Source of the DNA: Candidatus Obscuribacter phosphatis
GTDB lineage: Bacteria; Cyanobacteriota; Vampirovibrionia; Obscuribacterales; Obscuribacteraceae
Assembly: GCA_001899315.1 (NCBI GenBank)
Contig: MOYA01000001.1
Location: 869,105 to 933,104 of the forward strand
DNA: 64,000 bases
Direction of reading: 5' to 3'
The notes under the pieces were generated by a model. It saw only the letters and a list, made by a program, of their open reading frames with translations, ran no database searches and was not told where the DNA came from. The translations under genes and the position numbers were made by a program. Shown in pieces: positions 1 through 8,255 of the stretch (position 1 is the first letter of the stretch; each line of letters begins with the position of its first letter).

Positions 1-984
1 AGAAAGTTTGCGCGGCTTCTTCGCTCTCATCCAGTAGTCTCTGGTGAGCAACGAGAAGTCTCCCAGTCTTTCCAGCCCAGCCGCCTCAAGTGCCTCCACC
101 ACCGACTTTTGGAAGTCATAAGCTTTTACGACTACCATGCCTTTCATACCGGCTCGGCGCATTATCGAAAGCACAAAGTTGATCATGTCGGGGGCTGTAT
201 GGGCAAAGCCCGGGTGCACGGCAAACTCTAAATGATAGTCGCCTTCGCGGTGGGCGGTTACCCGGCAGGCTGATGTAATCACTTTTCGCTCCTGGTCTTG
301 CGAAACCCAGAACCAACTACGACGGCGCAGCAACCTTCTTGCTAGAGTGTCCAGACTTTCGACTTTAATTGGAAAGACTCTAAAATCAAGCGGAGTGTGT
401 TGGAAAGTAAGGCGGATATCGGCCGGCAGAATATCTTCGTGCAACTGGTAAAGTCCGATTTGATCTTCGGGCAGCGCCAGGCGGAAGGCTTCTGAATTGA
501 TTTCAGCAGCCTGCAGCTTGAGGTCGCTTGGTACTTGATAATGCGTGATGCGGGCTGATCTTCTAAAGCCACAACTACCGAGCAGCGATAGGGCGGCTGG
601 ATTGCGATCCGACACTTCCGCTATGAAATGGCTGATTCCCTGACTACCAAAGAGAGCACAGGCAAAGCGCAGAAGTTCTTGGGCAATACCTCGACCGCGA
701 TGGTTGGGATGGACCACCAAGTGATCTACCTGCCAACAAGACTTTGATCTGCCAATTGGATGCAGTGAAATCAGCCCCAGAATGAGACCGTCCTCTTTGG
801 CTATATATACAGATGGGGAAACATGCAGGTGGCAGGGCAGCCAATGCTGCCAGAAAGCCAGTCCTGTGATTAAGTAACGTTCTTCGGCACAAAAGCTCTC
901 ATAAGGCACAGGTTCTTCCTGGTAACGCAAAAGTGCCCTTACCTGGGTCGAATCGGTGGCAAATAGAGGCTGGATCTTAATCAT
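1..984 (-). CDS. GNAT-family acetyltransferase, C-terminus cut by window edge
   Basis: Open from an ATG at 984 to the left edge without a stop (328 codons). The first GNAT domain (residues about 1-150) shows the acetyl-CoA pyrophosphate loop as VHPNHRGRGIAQELL (R96-G97-R98-G99). The second half, ending near AGLERLGDF, looks like a second, degenerate GNAT fold, so this is probably a tandem-GNAT protein. GNAT proteins transfer an acetyl group from acetyl-CoA to an amine; the substrate cannot be read here. There is no Shine-Dalgarno. A good promoter (TTGGCA, 16 nt, TATTAT) ends 6 nt before the ATG, so the mRNA is probably leaderless. It is divergent from smpB. Confidence 0.85.
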   Translation of the reverse strand, partial: MIKIQPLFATDSTQVRALLRYQEEPVPYESFCAEERYLITGLAFWQHWLPCHLHVSPSVYIAKEDGLILGLISLHPIGRSKSCWQVDHLVVHPNHRGRGIAQELLRFACALFGSQGISHFIAEVSDRNPAALSLLGSCGFRRSARITHYQVPSDLKLQAAEINSEAFRLALPEDQIGLYQLHEDILPADIRLTFQHTPLDFRVFPIKVESLDTLARRLLRRRSWFWVSQDQERKVITSACRVTAHREGDYHLEFAVHPGFAHTAPDMINFVLSIMRRAGMKGMVVVKAYDFQKSVVEALEAAGLERLGDFSLLTRDYWMRAKKPRKLS

Positions 985-1018
985 ATGAAAATAATACCAC
1001 TTACAGAATGGCTGCCAA
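985..1018 (-). promoter_or_regulatory. Promoter of the GNAT gene, leaderless type
   Basis: On the minus strand, -35 TTGGCA (1018-1013, five of six consensus bases), a 16-nt spacer, then -10 TATTAT (996-991). The -10 is followed by 6 nt and the ATG, so transcription would start at or next to the start codon. Confidence 0.6.
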
Positions 1019-1054
1019 GTGAGCCGCTCTCAAGCTCTACTTCTTATTTACCGC

Positions 1055-1060
1055 TAGAAT
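1055..1060 (+). promoter_or_regulatory. Putative -10 element of smpB
   Basis: TAGAAT lies 7 nt before the smpB ATG and no Shine-Dalgarno is visible. The -35 is not convincing. The spacing matches the leaderless pattern of the GNAT gene on the other strand. Confidence 0.4.
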
Positions 1061-1067
1061 ACTTCGC

Positions 1068-1574
1068 ATGACTAAGCAAGGCAAAGCTCAAAACGAGAAA
1101 AAGAAAGACGGGGACAAACCGGTTTATCGCACTGTCGCCGATAATCGCCGGGCTCGGCACGACTTTGAGATATTAGAGACCCATGAGGCGGGCATCAGTC
1201 TGCTTGGTACCGAAGTTAAGGCGATTCGCGCCGGAAAGGCTAATTTGCAAGACAGTCATATCCGCATAGAGGACGGCGATCTCTGGCTCTATAACTGCCA
1301 TATATCTCCCTACGATTATGGCAATAGATTCAATCATGAGCCAACCAGAAAACGTCGCTTGCTCATGCATTCTAGGCAGATTCTCAAGTTAAAGGCTACA
1401 ACCCAGGAAAAGGGTCTGACCTTGATACCGCTTAAGCTCTACTTCAAAGGAAACTTGGTAAAAGTAGATCTGGCGGTGGTGCGAGGTAAAAAATTGCATG
1501 ATAAGAGAGACACGATTGCCAAGCGCGAAACCAAGCGCCAACTCGATAGAATTACTAAAACAAGCCGCTATTAA
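1068..1574 (+). CDS. smpB: SsrA-binding protein SmpB
   Basis: A 168-residue protein of typical SmpB length. Family hallmarks are the N-terminal NRRARHDFEI, the GTEVKAIRAGKANLQDSH segment, HEPTRKRRLL and the basic C-terminal tail GKKLHDKRDTIAKRETKRQ. SmpB binds the tRNA-like part of tmRNA and brings it to stalled ribosomes for trans-translation. The first 20 residues are a lysine-rich extension. No ssrA gene is seen in the window. Confidence 0.97.
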   Translation: MTKQGKAQNEKKKDGDKPVYRTVADNRRARHDFEILETHEAGISLLGTEVKAIRAGKANLQDSHIRIEDGDLWLYNCHISPYDYGNRFNHEPTRKRRLLMHSRQILKLKATTQEKGLTLIPLKLYFKGNLVKVDLAVVRGKKLHDKRDTIAKRETKRQLDRITKTSRY

Positions 1575-1598
1575 GAAGTAACAGGAGATAGAGCGAAG

Positions 1599-4052
1599 GT
1601 GAAGAAAGTGGGTGTTGTCAGCACGGTTGTTTTGTTCTCGCTTTCCTTTGTGCTTAGTTTACTGGTCAATCTCTGGTCGGCCACTGCAGCTTATGCCGCT
1701 TCTCCTGTCGCTGTGCTGAAAAGTGCGCGAAATGCGGCTGTTTATCAAGATCAACATATAGGCACATTCGAAGATGATTTCAAAGTCTTCAAGTCGACCA
1801 TGGACGGAGCCAACGTTCGTTTTGACGAGTTGAGCGATGCCGATATTGAAGCCGGGCAGAGTAAACTTTCCGGTTATAAGCTTATCGTTGTGCCGCTCTT
1901 GGTCGATATTCCTGCCACTGAAGTAGCCGCCTTGAACGCTTATCAATCAGCCGGCGGTAAATTGCTCATCACCGATGGTGCTGGTGTCGCCGGCAGTGGC
2001 GCCTTGCAACTCATGGCTTTGGCTGGTGTACAAGCTTTAAATAGGGTGACTCTAAAAGAAGTAGGCAATCTCAACTGGCCCCGCGAACCCTTGCCTTTGT
2101 CGGCTGAGTTTGCCATCGCTTCGGTGGTCAGTGAGCTGACTCCCACGGCTTCAGCTAAAGCGCTTGCTTCATGGCAGAATTCGCAAGCCGTAATCACCCG
2201 CAGTGGTAATTGTGCTTTCCTTGGTTGGGCACCGGGCTTGCAAGGTGAAATTTCTTCCAATAGTCAGCTAATCGCCCAGATTCTTGATGAACTGGCGCCT
2301 GGCATTACCCAGCAAGCAGCTGTGCAGATAAGTTATGCCGAGTATCAGACTCTATCAAGCGAATTGGATTATTTGGCCAAGCGCACAGATGAAGCTGTGA
2401 AGACAGCCAAGCAGGCTGACTTTAGCGTTCCACTTAAGACCATTCAAAGCTTTTATGATTCAGGGCTGGAACATGTCAAAGCCTTTAACGAGGCCTATAG
2501 AGACCGTCGTTTCTTGGAAGCCGACGAGAGATTGCAAAAAGCTAGACAAGATTTCGCCATGGCATTTGCTCAAGCCATGCCGGTTAGACCCGTCGAAGCC
2601 CGTTGTATCTGGTTGGACCGCGGCACTATTGTTGCCACCAAGAGTCCTAAAGGCATGGCTGATCTATTTGATAAGTTGAAGTCAGCCGGTATCAACGTCG
2701 TCTATTTCGAGACCAATAATGCCGGCTTCACCATGTATCCATCTAAGATGGCCAGTCAAAATCCCGAGACTTTGGGCTGGGACCCTTTCGGTACCGCCCT
2801 TGCCGAAGCGCGCAAGCGCAAGATGGAGTTTCATGCTTGGTTCTGGATCTTCAACGTGGGAAATGCAAAGCACAATCCGATTATCGGAAAAGAAGCCGAT
2901 TATCCTGGACCGGTTCTCACCAGCCACGATTTTACTTGGGCTCTGACATCGAGTACTGGTTCGCTTTTGCCGCCTAAACAGTTCGAGTACTGGTTGGACC
3001 CGTCCAACCCTGACTGCCGCAGATATTGCAAAGACTTGATTGTTGAAGTGATGAATACTTACAAAGTCGACGGTATTCAGCTCGATTATATTCGCTATCC
3101 TTTCAACAACAAGGGCTCAGAAATGGGCTTCAACTGGCTTGCCCGTCAGAAATTTGAAAGGGAGACAGGTCTCTCTCTAGATAGAATGGATGATGAGACC
3201 AGGCAGATGTGGGTGCACTGGAAAGCTGCGCAGATCACTAGTTTTGTCAAAGAAGTTTCTGATTTGATTAGACCGATGCAGCCGGGAATCCGCATTTCGG
3301 CTGCGGTCTATGCTTTCCCCAGGCGTATGCGCGTCAACGCCATTCAGCAGGAATGGGAGACCTGGGTGGCCAATGGTTGGGTCGATACCATCAATCCGAT
3401 GACTTATGTGGCCGTGCCCAAAGAATTCACTGAACAAGCTTCTTTTGTGAGAGAGTCCACCCAGGACAAAGGTCTGGCTTATCCCGGTCTTTCTATTAGA
3501 CAGCTTGATACTGCCGGTCTAATTGAATTGCTCGATTCTTCTCGTGTGACCGGTACTCTTGGTACAACCATGTTTGCGGCTGCTCACCTTGATGATAAGA
3601 AAGTCAATGTTCTAAAGGTCGGACCCTATAGAAGAGCAACTATATTGACACCACAGGCGGAGCCACTAAAGGCCAGTCGGGTTTTGTTCGATGATTTTGC
3701 CGCAATGGTCAATCGCTATTTGCAAGATCCCAAGAAACGCATTATGTCTGATACCGCCAGCACTAATGATGTGGTCAATCAGATTGATACAGTGCAGAGA
3801 TCGATGCACAATCTAAGTGGCCGAGCCAGCGCCGATGAAATTGATAACCTCCTCAAAGATGTAACCGGTCTGCATTCGACCTTGAAAGAATGGCTCAGGC
3901 TGGAAGCCTTCATTCAGAGAGGTTTTAGAGCACAATATATCGCCAACTATCTCTCGCAAGTGGAAGCTATATTGCAATATGCCGGTACCCGCAGTCGCGC
4001 CCAAGAGAAATCGAATGATGTGGCCGGCGGCAAGTCTGGCTCTGAAAGCTGA
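1599..4052 (+). CDS. Secreted GHL10-type (DUF187) glycoside hydrolase-like protein
   Basis: 817 residues from a GTG start, with AGGAG 12 nt upstream. A signal peptide (hydrophobic residues about 7-33) is followed by a glutamine-amidotransferase-like Rossmann domain (LIVVPLLVDIPATEV and a KLLITDG strand), a helical linker, and a TIM-barrel of the GHL10/family-10-like glycosylhydrolase class from about R335. Family features are the R-x-I-W-L-D start, WDPFGTALAEARKRKMEFHAWFW and the predicted catalytic Asp of LDYIRYP (D496). The C-terminus is helical. It probably acts on polysaccharide or peptidoglycan in the envelope; the substrate is unknown. It follows smpB by 24 bp and could be co-transcribed. 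Confidence 0.85.
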   Translation: MKKVGVVSTVVLFSLSFVLSLLVNLWSATAAYAASPVAVLKSARNAAVYQDQHIGTFEDDFKVFKSTMDGANVRFDELSDADIEAGQSKLSGYKLIVVPLLVDIPATEVAALNAYQSAGGKLLITDGAGVAGSGALQLMALAGVQALNRVTLKEVGNLNWPREPLPLSAEFAIASVVSELTPTASAKALASWQNSQAVITRSGNCAFLGWAPGLQGEISSNSQLIAQILDELAPGITQQAAVQISYAEYQTLSSELDYLAKRTDEAVKTAKQADFSVPLKTIQSFYDSGLEHVKAFNEAYRDRRFLEADERLQKARQDFAMAFAQAMPVRPVEARCIWLDRGTIVATKSPKGMADLFDKLKSAGINVVYFETNNAGFTMYPSKMASQNPETLGWDPFGTALAEARKRKMEFHAWFWIFNVGNAKHNPIIGKEADYPGPVLTSHDFTWALTSSTGSLLPPKQFEYWLDPSNPDCRRYCKDLIVEVMNTYKVDGIQLDYIRYPFNNKGSEMGFNWLARQKFERETGLSLDRMDDETRQMWVHWKAAQITSFVKEVSDLIRPMQPGIRISAAVYAFPRRMRVNAIQQEWETWVANGWVDTINPMTYVAVPKEFTEQASFVRESTQDKGLAYPGLSIRQLDTAGLIELLDSSRVTGTLGTTMFAAAHLDDKKVNVLKVGPYRRATILTPQAEPLKASRVLFDDFAAMVNRYLQDPKKRIMSDTASTNDVVNQIDTVQRSMHNLSGRASADEIDNLLKDVTGLHSTLKEWLRLEAFIQRGFRAQYIANYLSQVEAILQYAGTRSRAQEKSNDVAGGKSGSES

Positions 4053-4098
4053 TGCCATTTGTAAGGACGTTTGCTCTAGTCGTGATTTGGTTTGACTG

Positions 4099-4893
4099 AT
4101 GCCCGAGAGCTGGGAACTATTCAAGATCTTTTCTGACAACGCTGCTCAAAACGGCGACCTTAAGACTGCCGAAGAGTATCTCTGGAAAGCCATAGATGCT
4201 GCCGCTGAGACTAATTCACCACTTAAGCTGATATTGTGTATGGACTCACTCGGTGATTTCTATTACCGATTGAAGCGCTTTAGTGAGGCACAGTCTATCT
4301 ATAGTGATAACCTCGAAAAGCAGATCTCTGGTCTCGGTCTAGACCACCCTGAAGTAGCAAATACTCTCATCAAACTCGGTTCTTGTCAGAACTTTCAAAA
4401 CAGAATGAAAGAAGCCGAAGATAGTTATAAGCAAGCCTTGCTCATTACTATCATTCGCTTTGGTCTGGAAAGTGCGCAAGCTGCAAACATAGTCAGGCAG
4501 CTTAGTGCCGTTTATCAGCGGCAGGGAAAAGTTTTTGATATTAGAGAAGTAACCGGCGGTGCGCCCCCGCCCCCGCCACCTGAACCAATCGAAGCGCAGA
4601 CAATTTGTCGGACCTGTCATCGCCCTTATAAAGGCGCGCAGTGTCCGACTTGTACGCAGTTCAGAATGACTGCCATGAAGCTCGACGAACAAGAGCGTCT
4701 GCAAGTGGTTATCGCCACAAGAGATATCAGACCTGGGACAGTGATCACAATTAGTTCGGTGGCTCTCGATTTTCGCATGGCTTCAAAGTTTGACGCTTAC
4801 TTTGATGTGCGCCATGTCGTAGGCAAGACGGCAGTCAATCTGGTACCGCAGGGTGCGGCTCTCAAGCTCAACGATATTGATTTGAGAAGTTAG
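4099..4893 (+). CDS. TPR - zinc ribbon - SAF domain protein
   Basis: 264 residues with an unusual domain order. Two to three TPR-like repeats (residues about 1-145) precede a proline run and a zinc-ribbon knuckle with two CxxC pairs (CRTCHRPYKGAQCPTC). The end is an SAF/CpaB-like beta-clip domain (RDIRPGTVITISSVALDFR...GKTAVNLVPQGAALKLNDI). SAF domains occur in CpaB pilus proteins, flagellar FlgA and sialic-acid synthases. There is no signal peptide, so it is probably cytoplasmic, unlike CpaB. It may be co-transcribed with the glycosidase 46 bp upstream. The function is unknown. Confidence 0.75.
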   Translation: MPESWELFKIFSDNAAQNGDLKTAEEYLWKAIDAAAETNSPLKLILCMDSLGDFYYRLKRFSEAQSIYSDNLEKQISGLGLDHPEVANTLIKLGSCQNFQNRMKEAEDSYKQALLITIIRFGLESAQAANIVRQLSAVYQRQGKVFDIREVTGGAPPPPPPEPIEAQTICRTCHRPYKGAQCPTCTQFRMTAMKLDEQERLQVVIATRDIRPGTVITISSVALDFRMASKFDAYFDVRHVVGKTAVNLVPQGAALKLNDIDLRS

Positions 4894-4943
4894 TCTCTAA
4901 GCAAATTGATCTGTCCTGAATAATTTCAAAATGGATTTATAGA

Positions 4944-5016
4944 ACCTCAAAAGGATCTATATAACCTCTAAAGGCTCCTTCTATCGAAGGGGATCAAAAC
5001 CTCAAAAGGCTCCTTC
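4944..5016. repeat. Degenerate direct repeats before the terminator
   Basis: Three imperfect copies of AACCTCaAAAGGcTCctt in a row. The second (from about 4963) reads AACCTCTAAAGGCTCCTT and the third (from about 4999) AACCTCAAAAGGCTCCTT. The last copy forms the left arm of the terminator hairpin, so the array looks like partial duplication of a terminator. Confidence 0.6.
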
Positions 5017-5036
5017 TAGCGAAGGAGCCTTTGTTT
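5005..5036. terminator. Bidirectional rho-independent terminator
   Basis: A perfect 12-bp stem, AAAGGCTCCTTC and its complement, with loop TAGC. T-rich tracts lie on both sides on the respective strands. It sits between the convergent TPR/SAF and ribbon-helix-helix genes. Confidence 0.85.
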
Positions 5037-5086
5037 GAAAAAGGAGGAAGAATTAGATTAAATGCCGTGAGGCTATCTAATTATTC

Positions 5087-5668
5087 TTAGTTGTTGTTGT
5101 TGGACCAGTCGGTAACCGGGGTCACAGGAGTGATTACCGGTTGGGCGTAGGTCACTTCGACCACCGGTTGAGCCGGAGGAGCGAAGTTGGTCTGGGGCTG
5201 AGCAGGAGCAGCTGCTTGGGCAGCGGCTTGTTGCTGAGCGTAGGTCTTGAAGGTTTCTTCGATAAGACCGGATTTTTCGCGGAGCAAATACTCTATATAG
5301 TCGCCGCGGCTCATGCGGGAGGCGGCTACTTGCTCATCGAGGAGTCTGTGGGCCATGGGAGTTACGCAAACGGCAGTGGTGGTGCCTCTGTTCTTTCCGA
5401 AGAAGAAAGACTTGGCGCCGCCTTTGGGGCCGGTTTGTTTGGCTTGGGGGGGCAGTCTCAATGGGGGCATGCCGGCACGCTCGCGAATAAGCATTTCAAC
5501 GTAATCACCGTTGGAAACGCCTGCGGCAGCGGCTTGCTCTTTCAAGAGCTGGCGGCCGAGAGCCGTCAGGTTGAAGGAGACCGAACCCGACTCTTTGCCC
5601 GGGAAGCGTGAACGTCTCGGGGAAGAGGCTTTGGCTGGAGCTGGTGTTGTCTGGACCGTTGTATTCAT
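5087..5668 (-). CDS. Tandem ribbon-helix-helix DNA-binding protein
   Basis: 193 residues with two consecutive ribbon-helix-helix-like units. Unit one is near residues 28-66 (GSVSFNLTALGRQLLKEQ...GVSNGDYVEMLIRE). Unit two is near 94-133 (TTAVCVTPMAHRLLDEQ...RMSRGDYIEYLLRE). Each has a beta strand, helix, turn and helix. A single chain with two units could form the usual two-fold RHH DNA-binding core alone, as in TraY-type proteins. A basic N-terminus and a glycine/lysine linker surround unit one. The C-terminal 60 residues are Ala/Gln/Pro-rich, probably disordered, and end in four Asn. The likely role is transcription factor or nucleoid protein. The 5' leader is long and structured. Confidence 0.75.
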   Translation of the reverse strand: MNTTVQTTPAPAKASSPRRSRFPGKESGSVSFNLTALGRQLLKEQAAAAGVSNGDYVEMLIRERAGMPPLRLPPQAKQTGPKGGAKSFFFGKNRGTTTAVCVTPMAHRLLDEQVAASRMSRGDYIEYLLREKSGLIEETFKTYAQQQAAAQAAAPAQPQTNFAPPAQPVVEVTYAQPVITPVTPVTDWSNNNN

Positions 5669-6094
5669 CTAACTTTCGGCAGTGCTACCGGAGTGGTTTC
5701 CCCCGCTCGCTGGTATTTACTCTGCCTTTCCTCCTTTTCTCAGAAAACGGAACCCTACTGGTACGAAATCAAGACTCTGTCTTGTAAATTGCGACGGCTA
5801 AAGCCATCAAGTTTCCAACGCACATCTTTCAGTCGATTAGCAAAAGCTAGTCGACCCGACGACCTGTGTCGTCCTGTTCTTGGAAAGTATACCGTATCTC
5901 TCGACTTATCTCTTGGCTTTTAGCTTATGAGTTATTTAGACAAGTACTCTTTGAAATCGTTTTTTACTTCGCTCTCAAGAGTATGGCAACCCTTTCCAAG
6001 ACCTTGATTATAGAGCAAAGTTACAAGAATGATGCAGTAGTCATGTATTACGATCTTTTCATAACTCTCTAAGCGAGAGCTTCATGACAACCGC
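5669..6094. other. 426-bp intergenic stretch: leader of the RHH gene
   Basis: No convincing gene; small plus-strand ORFs here lack ribosome sites and family resemblance. On the minus strand it is the upstream region of the RHH gene. It holds a TATACT -10-like hexamer near 5890 and, just downstream, two inverted repeats: GTCGATTAGC/GCTAGTCGAC (5832-5855, one mismatch, loop AAAA) and GACGAC/GTCGTC (5858-5873, loop CTGT). A transcript from there would have a structured leader of about 200 nt. Confidence 0.5.
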
Positions 6095-6637
6095 TTAATT
6101 CACGTGCCAGTGCTGACTTATAGCCAAATTATTGAAGCCAAGAGCAATGAGAGATCCAAGAGTTGCTCCAACAAATACTTCTACAGGTGTATGTCCTAGA
6201 AATTCTTTAATACGCTCATGAGATAGCTTTGGGTGATCTGAAAACAATTCGATCATCATCTTATTGAGCACCTTGGCTTGCAGTCCGACCGTTCTTCTTA
6301 CGCCGGCTGCATCGTACATAACAATGAAGGCAAGACAAAGGGCAATGGCAAATGAGACCGAGTTAAAGCCCTCAATTAGACCGACTGAGACAGCCATGCC
6401 CATGGTGCAGCTGGAGTGCGATGAAGGCATACCACCGGTGGTTGCCACCATGCGCATGTCAAGCTTGCCTGTTGTCAGTAGTTTGATGATTACTTTCAAG
6501 ACTTGCGCTATAGAACTGCTCATCAAAGTGACAAGAATTACCTGCCAGCCTCTGCCGTCCAATGAGGGCGTAGCCACATCGGCAAAGATAGGGTCGGCAA
6601 AGATAGAAAAGGAAAGGCTTTGGTAAAGGTAGTCCAT
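6095..6637 (-). CDS. Divergent PAP2 family membrane protein (DUF212/YuiD-like)
   Basis: 180 residues with several hydrophobic segments and the family motif GGMPSSHSS followed by MYDAAGVRR. Divergent PAP2 proteins resemble acid phosphatase/lipid phosphatases acting on prenyl or phospholipid phosphates; for this branch activity is presumed. It starts 11 nt after the stop of the polyprenyl synthase gene. The pairing suggests a role in prenyl-phosphate metabolism, which is inference from position. Confidence 0.88.
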   Translation of the reverse strand: MDYLYQSLSFSIFADPIFADVATPSLDGRGWQVILVTLMSSSIAQVLKVIIKLLTTGKLDMRMVATTGGMPSSHSSCTMGMAVSVGLIEGFNSVSFAIALCLAFIVMYDAAGVRRTVGLQAKVLNKMMIELFSDHPKLSHERIKEFLGHTPVEVFVGATLGSLIALGFNNLAISQHWHVN

Positions 6638-6648
6638 ACTAAACTCGT

Positions 6649-7626
6649 TTATTTTTCTCTATTTATAGAATAGGAAAGCAAAGATTGCAGCGCTGGGTAA
6701 GAAGGGTTGTCAAGCGAGGATTCTTTGATCAGTTCCTTTCCTTCCTTTTCCATTTCTTTCAACTTGGCTTTTGCCCCTTCTACTCCAAAGATACTGACCC
6801 AGGTGGCTTTATTGCTGGCTTGGTCTTTACCCGGAGTTTTGCCGAGGCTTTCGGCACTGCCGGTGACATCAAGCAAATCATCGGTAATTTGAAAGGCTAA
6901 ACCAATAATTTCACCCAGTCGGGCTAATGATTGTAGCTGTCTCTCAGGGGCTTGCAGCAAGGCCCCGCCCGCCCAGAGTGAGAATTTTATAAGGGCACCG
7001 GTCTTACGGGCATGAATGTTGCGCACAACTTCTTCAGAAACGCTTTGCCCGGTAAATTCCATATCGAGAACTTGGCCGCCGACCATGCCACTCGGGCCGG
7101 TGGCACGACAAAGTTCGAGGCTGACTGAAAGTAAGGCACCTTTATCAATTTTCTCGTGGCAATAGCTGAGCAGCACTTCCTGGGCCATGACTAGTAGGCC
7201 GTCGCCGGCCAGAAGTGCCATGGCTTCGCCGAAGACTTTATGATTGGTGGGCTTACCCCTTCTCAGATCGTCATTGTCTAGACAGGGCAGATCGTCATGA
7301 ATCAGACTCATGGCGTGGATCATTTCAATGGCGGCACAGAGAGGCAGAACCAATTCGACCGGGTCCAAGTCTTTAAGCTGCGGGGCTCTCTCCACTGCTT
7401 CGGCTCCTGCAATCGTTAGAGCCGCTCTAAGTCTCTTGCCTCCGGACAAAGCCGAATAGCGCATTGCTTCATATAAGGTAGAAGGCTTCCAATTATTTTT
7501 TTCAAGACTCTCACGACTTTCACTTCTCTCGCTCAAGTAAAAGTCCAGAGCCTTTTCCAATCTCGCTCTTCTCACATCTAAATAAGAAGTGAAATCAAAA
7601 ATGGCTTCCTTATTGGTTTGCTGCAT
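6649..7626 (-). CDS. ispA: Polyprenyl (farnesyl/geranyl) diphosphate synthase
   Basis: 325 residues of the trans-isoprenyl diphosphate synthase family. The first aspartate-rich motif is DDLPCLDNDDLRRGKPTNH and the second is DDLLDVTGSAESLGK; GGKRLRAAL near residue 60 binds isopentenyl diphosphate. The two-residue insertion in the first motif (DDxxxxD) fits bacterial short-chain farnesyl/geranylgeranyl synthases, so ispA is the best symbol. It condenses isopentenyl diphosphate with allylic diphosphates. Third in the leftward operon, 3 nt after the preceding membrane-protein gene. Confidence 0.93.
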   Translation of the reverse strand: MQQTNKEAIFDFTSYLDVRRARLEKALDFYLSERSESRESLEKNNWKPSTLYEAMRYSALSGGKRLRAALTIAGAEAVERAPQLKDLDPVELVLPLCAAIEMIHAMSLIHDDLPCLDNDDLRRGKPTNHKVFGEAMALLAGDGLLVMAQEVLLSYCHEKIDKGALLSVSLELCRATGPSGMVGGQVLDMEFTGQSVSEEVVRNIHARKTGALIKFSLWAGGALLQAPERQLQSLARLGEIIGLAFQITDDLLDVTGSAESLGKTPGKDQASNKATWVSIFGVEGAKAKLKEMEKEGKELIKESSLDNPSYPALQSLLSYSINREK

Positions 7627-7629
7627 TGC

Positions 7630-8244
7630 TTACTTCAGAATTTTTTTCAAGGCTTGAATAAACTTCAAACCTTCAACACCTAGAGTGACGAGGCTTCTTT
7701 CCTTGGCATTCCACAAAGAAAGTAAGGGACCAATTTTCTTAGCCACGTCGATATAGTCGAGGGGGCTAGGGGAGTGACTTTCTTTTGGCATGGTAAGCCT
7801 TTCAGTCAGATCTTCGAGATTATAGCGAGTCGCTTGAATTTGCAGAAAAGCGCGGTCACGTAGAGTGTCGATGAGAGTCTCAGCTTCGGCCAGTTGGGCT
7901 TGCAATTTTTTATGGTTTAGACCAATGACCAGACAACCGAGGGCGAGAACCAAGGCTATACCAGAGATACCGAGCTGAGCCACCCACATCAAAATAGGGC
8001 TGCTTTTGTTTATCATCCAGTAGGCATTTGGCGCAAGCAAGATCAAGGCTAGAGCGGCAAGCAGAAAACCTAATGCTGAATAGAAAAAGCCCACCAAGAG
8101 AATCGTGGTACGAACTTTGTCCATGACCATAAGCAAAGCCTGGCTCGGCAAGACTACAGCCGGAGCGGCCGCTGCTTGAGGCACCGTTGGCGACATCAGA
8201 TAAGTTGATTTAGTTTCAGGTTCAGGTTCAAGTAAATCTGGCAT
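7630..8244 (-). CDS. Two-TM membrane protein, unknown family
   Basis: 204 residues. A Pro/Ala-rich N-terminus (residues 1-40) is followed by two membrane helices (about 47-73 and 85-107), then a cytoplasmic helical part (KLQAQLAEAETLIDTLRDRAFLQIQ) likely to form a coiled coil. The family is not recognised. It lies 11 nt after the acyl-CoA dehydrogenase gene and 3 nt before ispA, so it belongs to this operon. Confidence 0.75.
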   Translation of the reverse strand: MPDLLEPEPETKSTYLMSPTVPQAAAAPAVVLPSQALLMVMDKVRTTILLVGFFYSALGFLLAALALILLAPNAYWMINKSSPILMWVAQLGISGIALVLALGCLVIGLNHKKLQAQLAEAETLIDTLRDRAFLQIQATRYNLEDLTERLTMPKESHSPSPLDYIDVAKKIGPLLSLWNAKERSLVTLGVEGLKFIQALKKILK

Positions 8245-8255
8245 GTTTTTCTCGC

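Noticed and set aside
5693-6072. Small plus-strand ORFs in the 5669-6094 gap
   Set aside because: No ribosome site or family resemblance; they overlap the structured leader of the RHH gene on the other strand.
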